A stretch of 50,147 nt of DNA, taken from Nonomuraea indica (GTDB taxonomy: Bacteria > Actinomycetota > Actinomycetes > Streptosporangiales > Streptosporangiaceae). The position numbers were made by a program, and so were the translations under genes. The DNA is taken from NCBI RefSeq assembly GCF_002850745.1, contig NZ_KZ559469.1, positions 261,689-311,835 of the forward strand. The letters are read 5' to 3'. The notes under the pieces were generated by a model that searched no databases, had not been told where the DNA came from, and saw nothing but the letters and a program-made list of their open reading frames with translations. Every line of letters starts with the position of its first letter. The stretch's first letter is position 1. This document shows positions 49,701 through 50,147 of this stretch, in pieces.

Positions 49701-50147
49701 CGGGCGAGGAACTGGTCGTGCTGGACTCCCGGGGACGGGTGACGCTCTGGGACGCCGCCACCAGGCGCATCCTCGGCGCGGCCGTCAGGGGGGCCGACGG
49801 CATGTCGGCCGCCTACTCCCCCACCGAGGACGTCGTCGCGGTCGGCGGCAAGGGCCGCGTGCTGCTGTTCGACCCGTACAGCGAGACCGGCCTCGGCGCC
49901 TACCCGGACACCGGCGGGGCCGGACCCGACGGCGGAGGCTGGATCCGGTCGCTGGCCTTCACCGCCGACGGGTCCTCGCTCCTGACGGTGGACGACAAGG
50001 CGGTGGTCCGCGAACAGCCGGTGGCTCCGGCCAAGGTCCTGGCCGCCGTCTGCGCCCGCGCGGGCGGGCCGCTCACCCCCGCCCAGTGGGAGACGCACGT
50101 GCCCGCCCTGCCGTACCGGCGGGCCCGCCCCCGACCCGCGCGGGGGG
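46754..50147 (+). CDS. Ser/Thr kinase fused to nSTAND-like tail, membrane helix and WD40-like repeats (cut by edge)
   Basis: About 1131 codons are visible and no stop is reached. Residues ~10-270 are a Ser/Thr kinase: GAGGQGVVYEAY, K44 in VAIKVL, D132 in HRDLKPDNVLL, DFGIAR (D149), GTPSYMAPE. Residues ~280-450 read like the region after the NTPase in nSTAND1-WD40 proteins (RYRRWIDTNRDGLAVHRQ, GGRRDGDLFHGSSLENALQW, LSPAERDFLEAA) but no P-loop is present. A membrane helix (~458-478, SLSLAGLLVISLVAGGLAV) follows, then ADERAALISRQL coil and a long series of WD40/beta-propeller blades (VRWLSADGRTLLSVGENAAR, AAFSPDGRTLVLSG) to the end. It could sense stress from outside the membrane and phosphorylate cytoplasmic targets. 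GGGGAG precedes the ATG. The space 46502-46753 before it is shared with the divergent transporter gene and holds no clear promoter. Confidence 0.88.
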   Translation, partial: MATGLIDGDPQRLGDYWLAARLGAGGQGVVYEAYAEDGRRVAIKVLHGDQTAQLGREAEAAQRVASFCTAQVIAAELDGPRPYIVSEYVEGPSLRKAVADGRRFAGGDLIRLATAVATALTAIHEAGVVHRDLKPDNVLLGPDGPRVIDFGIARTEEMSLTDTGLVKGTPSYMAPEVFTGQRAGASADVFAWGAIMLFAATGADPFQADSLGGVMHRVLSSTPDLGALPAQLRPLVAAALSKEPAQRPDARGLLLALVSGEAGIGTAGLLARGGQEAARVVVTAEDPALGALAEDAYALLDAAERELAPEVFLRLVTVDERGELSLRHAATAELVEGRPLPEVAAITRILKVFGYLLAREGEEVRLARPALPHAWPRYRRWIDTNRDGLAVHRQILVASRQWDAGGRRDGDLFHGSSLENALQWAATARRNITLSPAERDFLEAAAGVSRRRARRSRLVSLSLAGLLVISLVAGGLAVQQSMVADERAALISRQLRRSEATRLTALADAARGTDPRLAMRLSAAAWSLDHTPQTRAGLVASLAQRETAAFKDPAVDGGTVRWLSADGRTLLSVGENAARLWDLRTGRRVGGIRNLGLGAETVADAALSPSGRVLVAVTDRGMRAWDPADGRLNMKWDFDRVLDLRNTAPLISFADERGPVLSVGDRPTVRWNLATGSRSRAAIPSRLDAKGEWDMTSRETVLRLTNRRTKREVPLGEQDGANERGGWNKGSVAVSADGRFAASASATEIQIWRLADRGLLTTVPVRGDSSESHLPVGFFDGRVYRYLVDDRVFSVDLSDLAARDDTSTSAVAFAPGGRHLVITDMEGTKLRQARGGDDLGALPTTDSVAFTADGRRLAILRPDRIRVADVPSRATLAELRPATGGMEPLLAAFSPDGARLAVVLRTPDDGTSVGRYAAQVWDWRGRRRLWSAKQGEITDAAFSPDGRTLVLSGPRLSLLDAATGRRVGAPFGGEGVRVFFTRTGEELVVLDSRGRVTLWDAATRRILGAAVRGADGMSAAYSPTEDVVAVGGKGRVLLFDPYSETGLGAYPDTGGAGPDGGGWIRSLAFTADGSSLLTVDDKAVVREQPVAPAKVLAAVCARAGGPLTPAQWETHVPALPYRRARPRPARG

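Noticed and set aside
46733..50098. Minus-strand frame of over 1100 codons opposite the large kinase
   Set aside because: It is the mirror of a gene with intact kinase motifs; its translation is His/Gln/Arg-rich with no domain.

Overview
The window is high-GC DNA (GC-rich third codon positions, many GTG starts) from an actinomycete. Family content fits the order Streptosporangiales (Nonomuraea/Actinomadura-like), but this is inferred from gene types and codon use, not from a marker gene. It is mostly ordinary chromosome: housekeeping genes (murB, rpmG, two tRNAs, deoC) mixed with small regulator/enzyme modules. No insertion sequence, phage, CRISPR array or complete biosynthetic cluster was seen. 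Both ends cut through a gene.

Layout. 1-10 kb: the end of an HrpB-type helicase, a hypothetical protein with a Gly-Gly-Ala repeat, a threonine-synthase-like PLP enzyme, a GntR-TetR hybrid regulator divergent from an FAD monooxygenase with operators between them, a LysR regulator, and a deoC operon with one active and one truncated aldehyde dehydrogenase. 10-15 kb: a large LuxR-type ATPase regulator, then a TMEM165/GDT1 family manganese exporter preceded by what reads as a yybP-ykoY manganese riboswitch with a hairpin over its ribosome binding site. 14-21 kb (mostly minus strand): murB, a degenerate glycosyltransferase-like protein, two MaoC hot-dog dehydratases, rpmG, tRNA-Met and tRNA-Thr, and two secreted cell-wall hydrolases (NlpC/P60 and GH25). 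21-28 kb: a drug-type ABC-2 exporter, a Ca2+/H+ antiporter behind a TetR gene, a luciferase-like flavoenzyme, a serine hydrolase and a class IV aminotransferase.

28-36 kb: a TetR gene borders a four-gene operon (substrate-binding lipoprotein, two permeases, O-methyltransferase) that lacks its own ATPase. On the other side of the TetR operator is a P450-ferredoxin pair, preceded by the decayed C-terminal tail of a ferredoxin reductase. An OhrR-type MarR regulator faces an alpha/beta hydrolase across a perfect palindrome that contains a TATAAT box. 36-42 kb: a secreted hydrolase, an SDR/MerR pair, a protein with an acidic repeat, a LysR remnant, a thioredoxin-like lipoprotein with a CcdA partner, and an F420-type luciferase-like enzyme. 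42-50 kb: a membrane Ser/Thr kinase that may be coupled to a 12-codon leader, an SPFH protein behind a TrkH/KtrB-type potassium transporter, and a very large kinase fused to an nSTAND-like tail, a membrane helix and WD40-like repeats that runs off the right end.

The strongest second-look items are the manganese riboswitch, the kinase/STAND-tail/WD40 fusion, a MerR-type operator shared by two distant genes, the readable operators of the hybrid GntR-TetR and OhrR regulators, and three gene remnants (ferredoxin reductase, LysR, secreted peptide).
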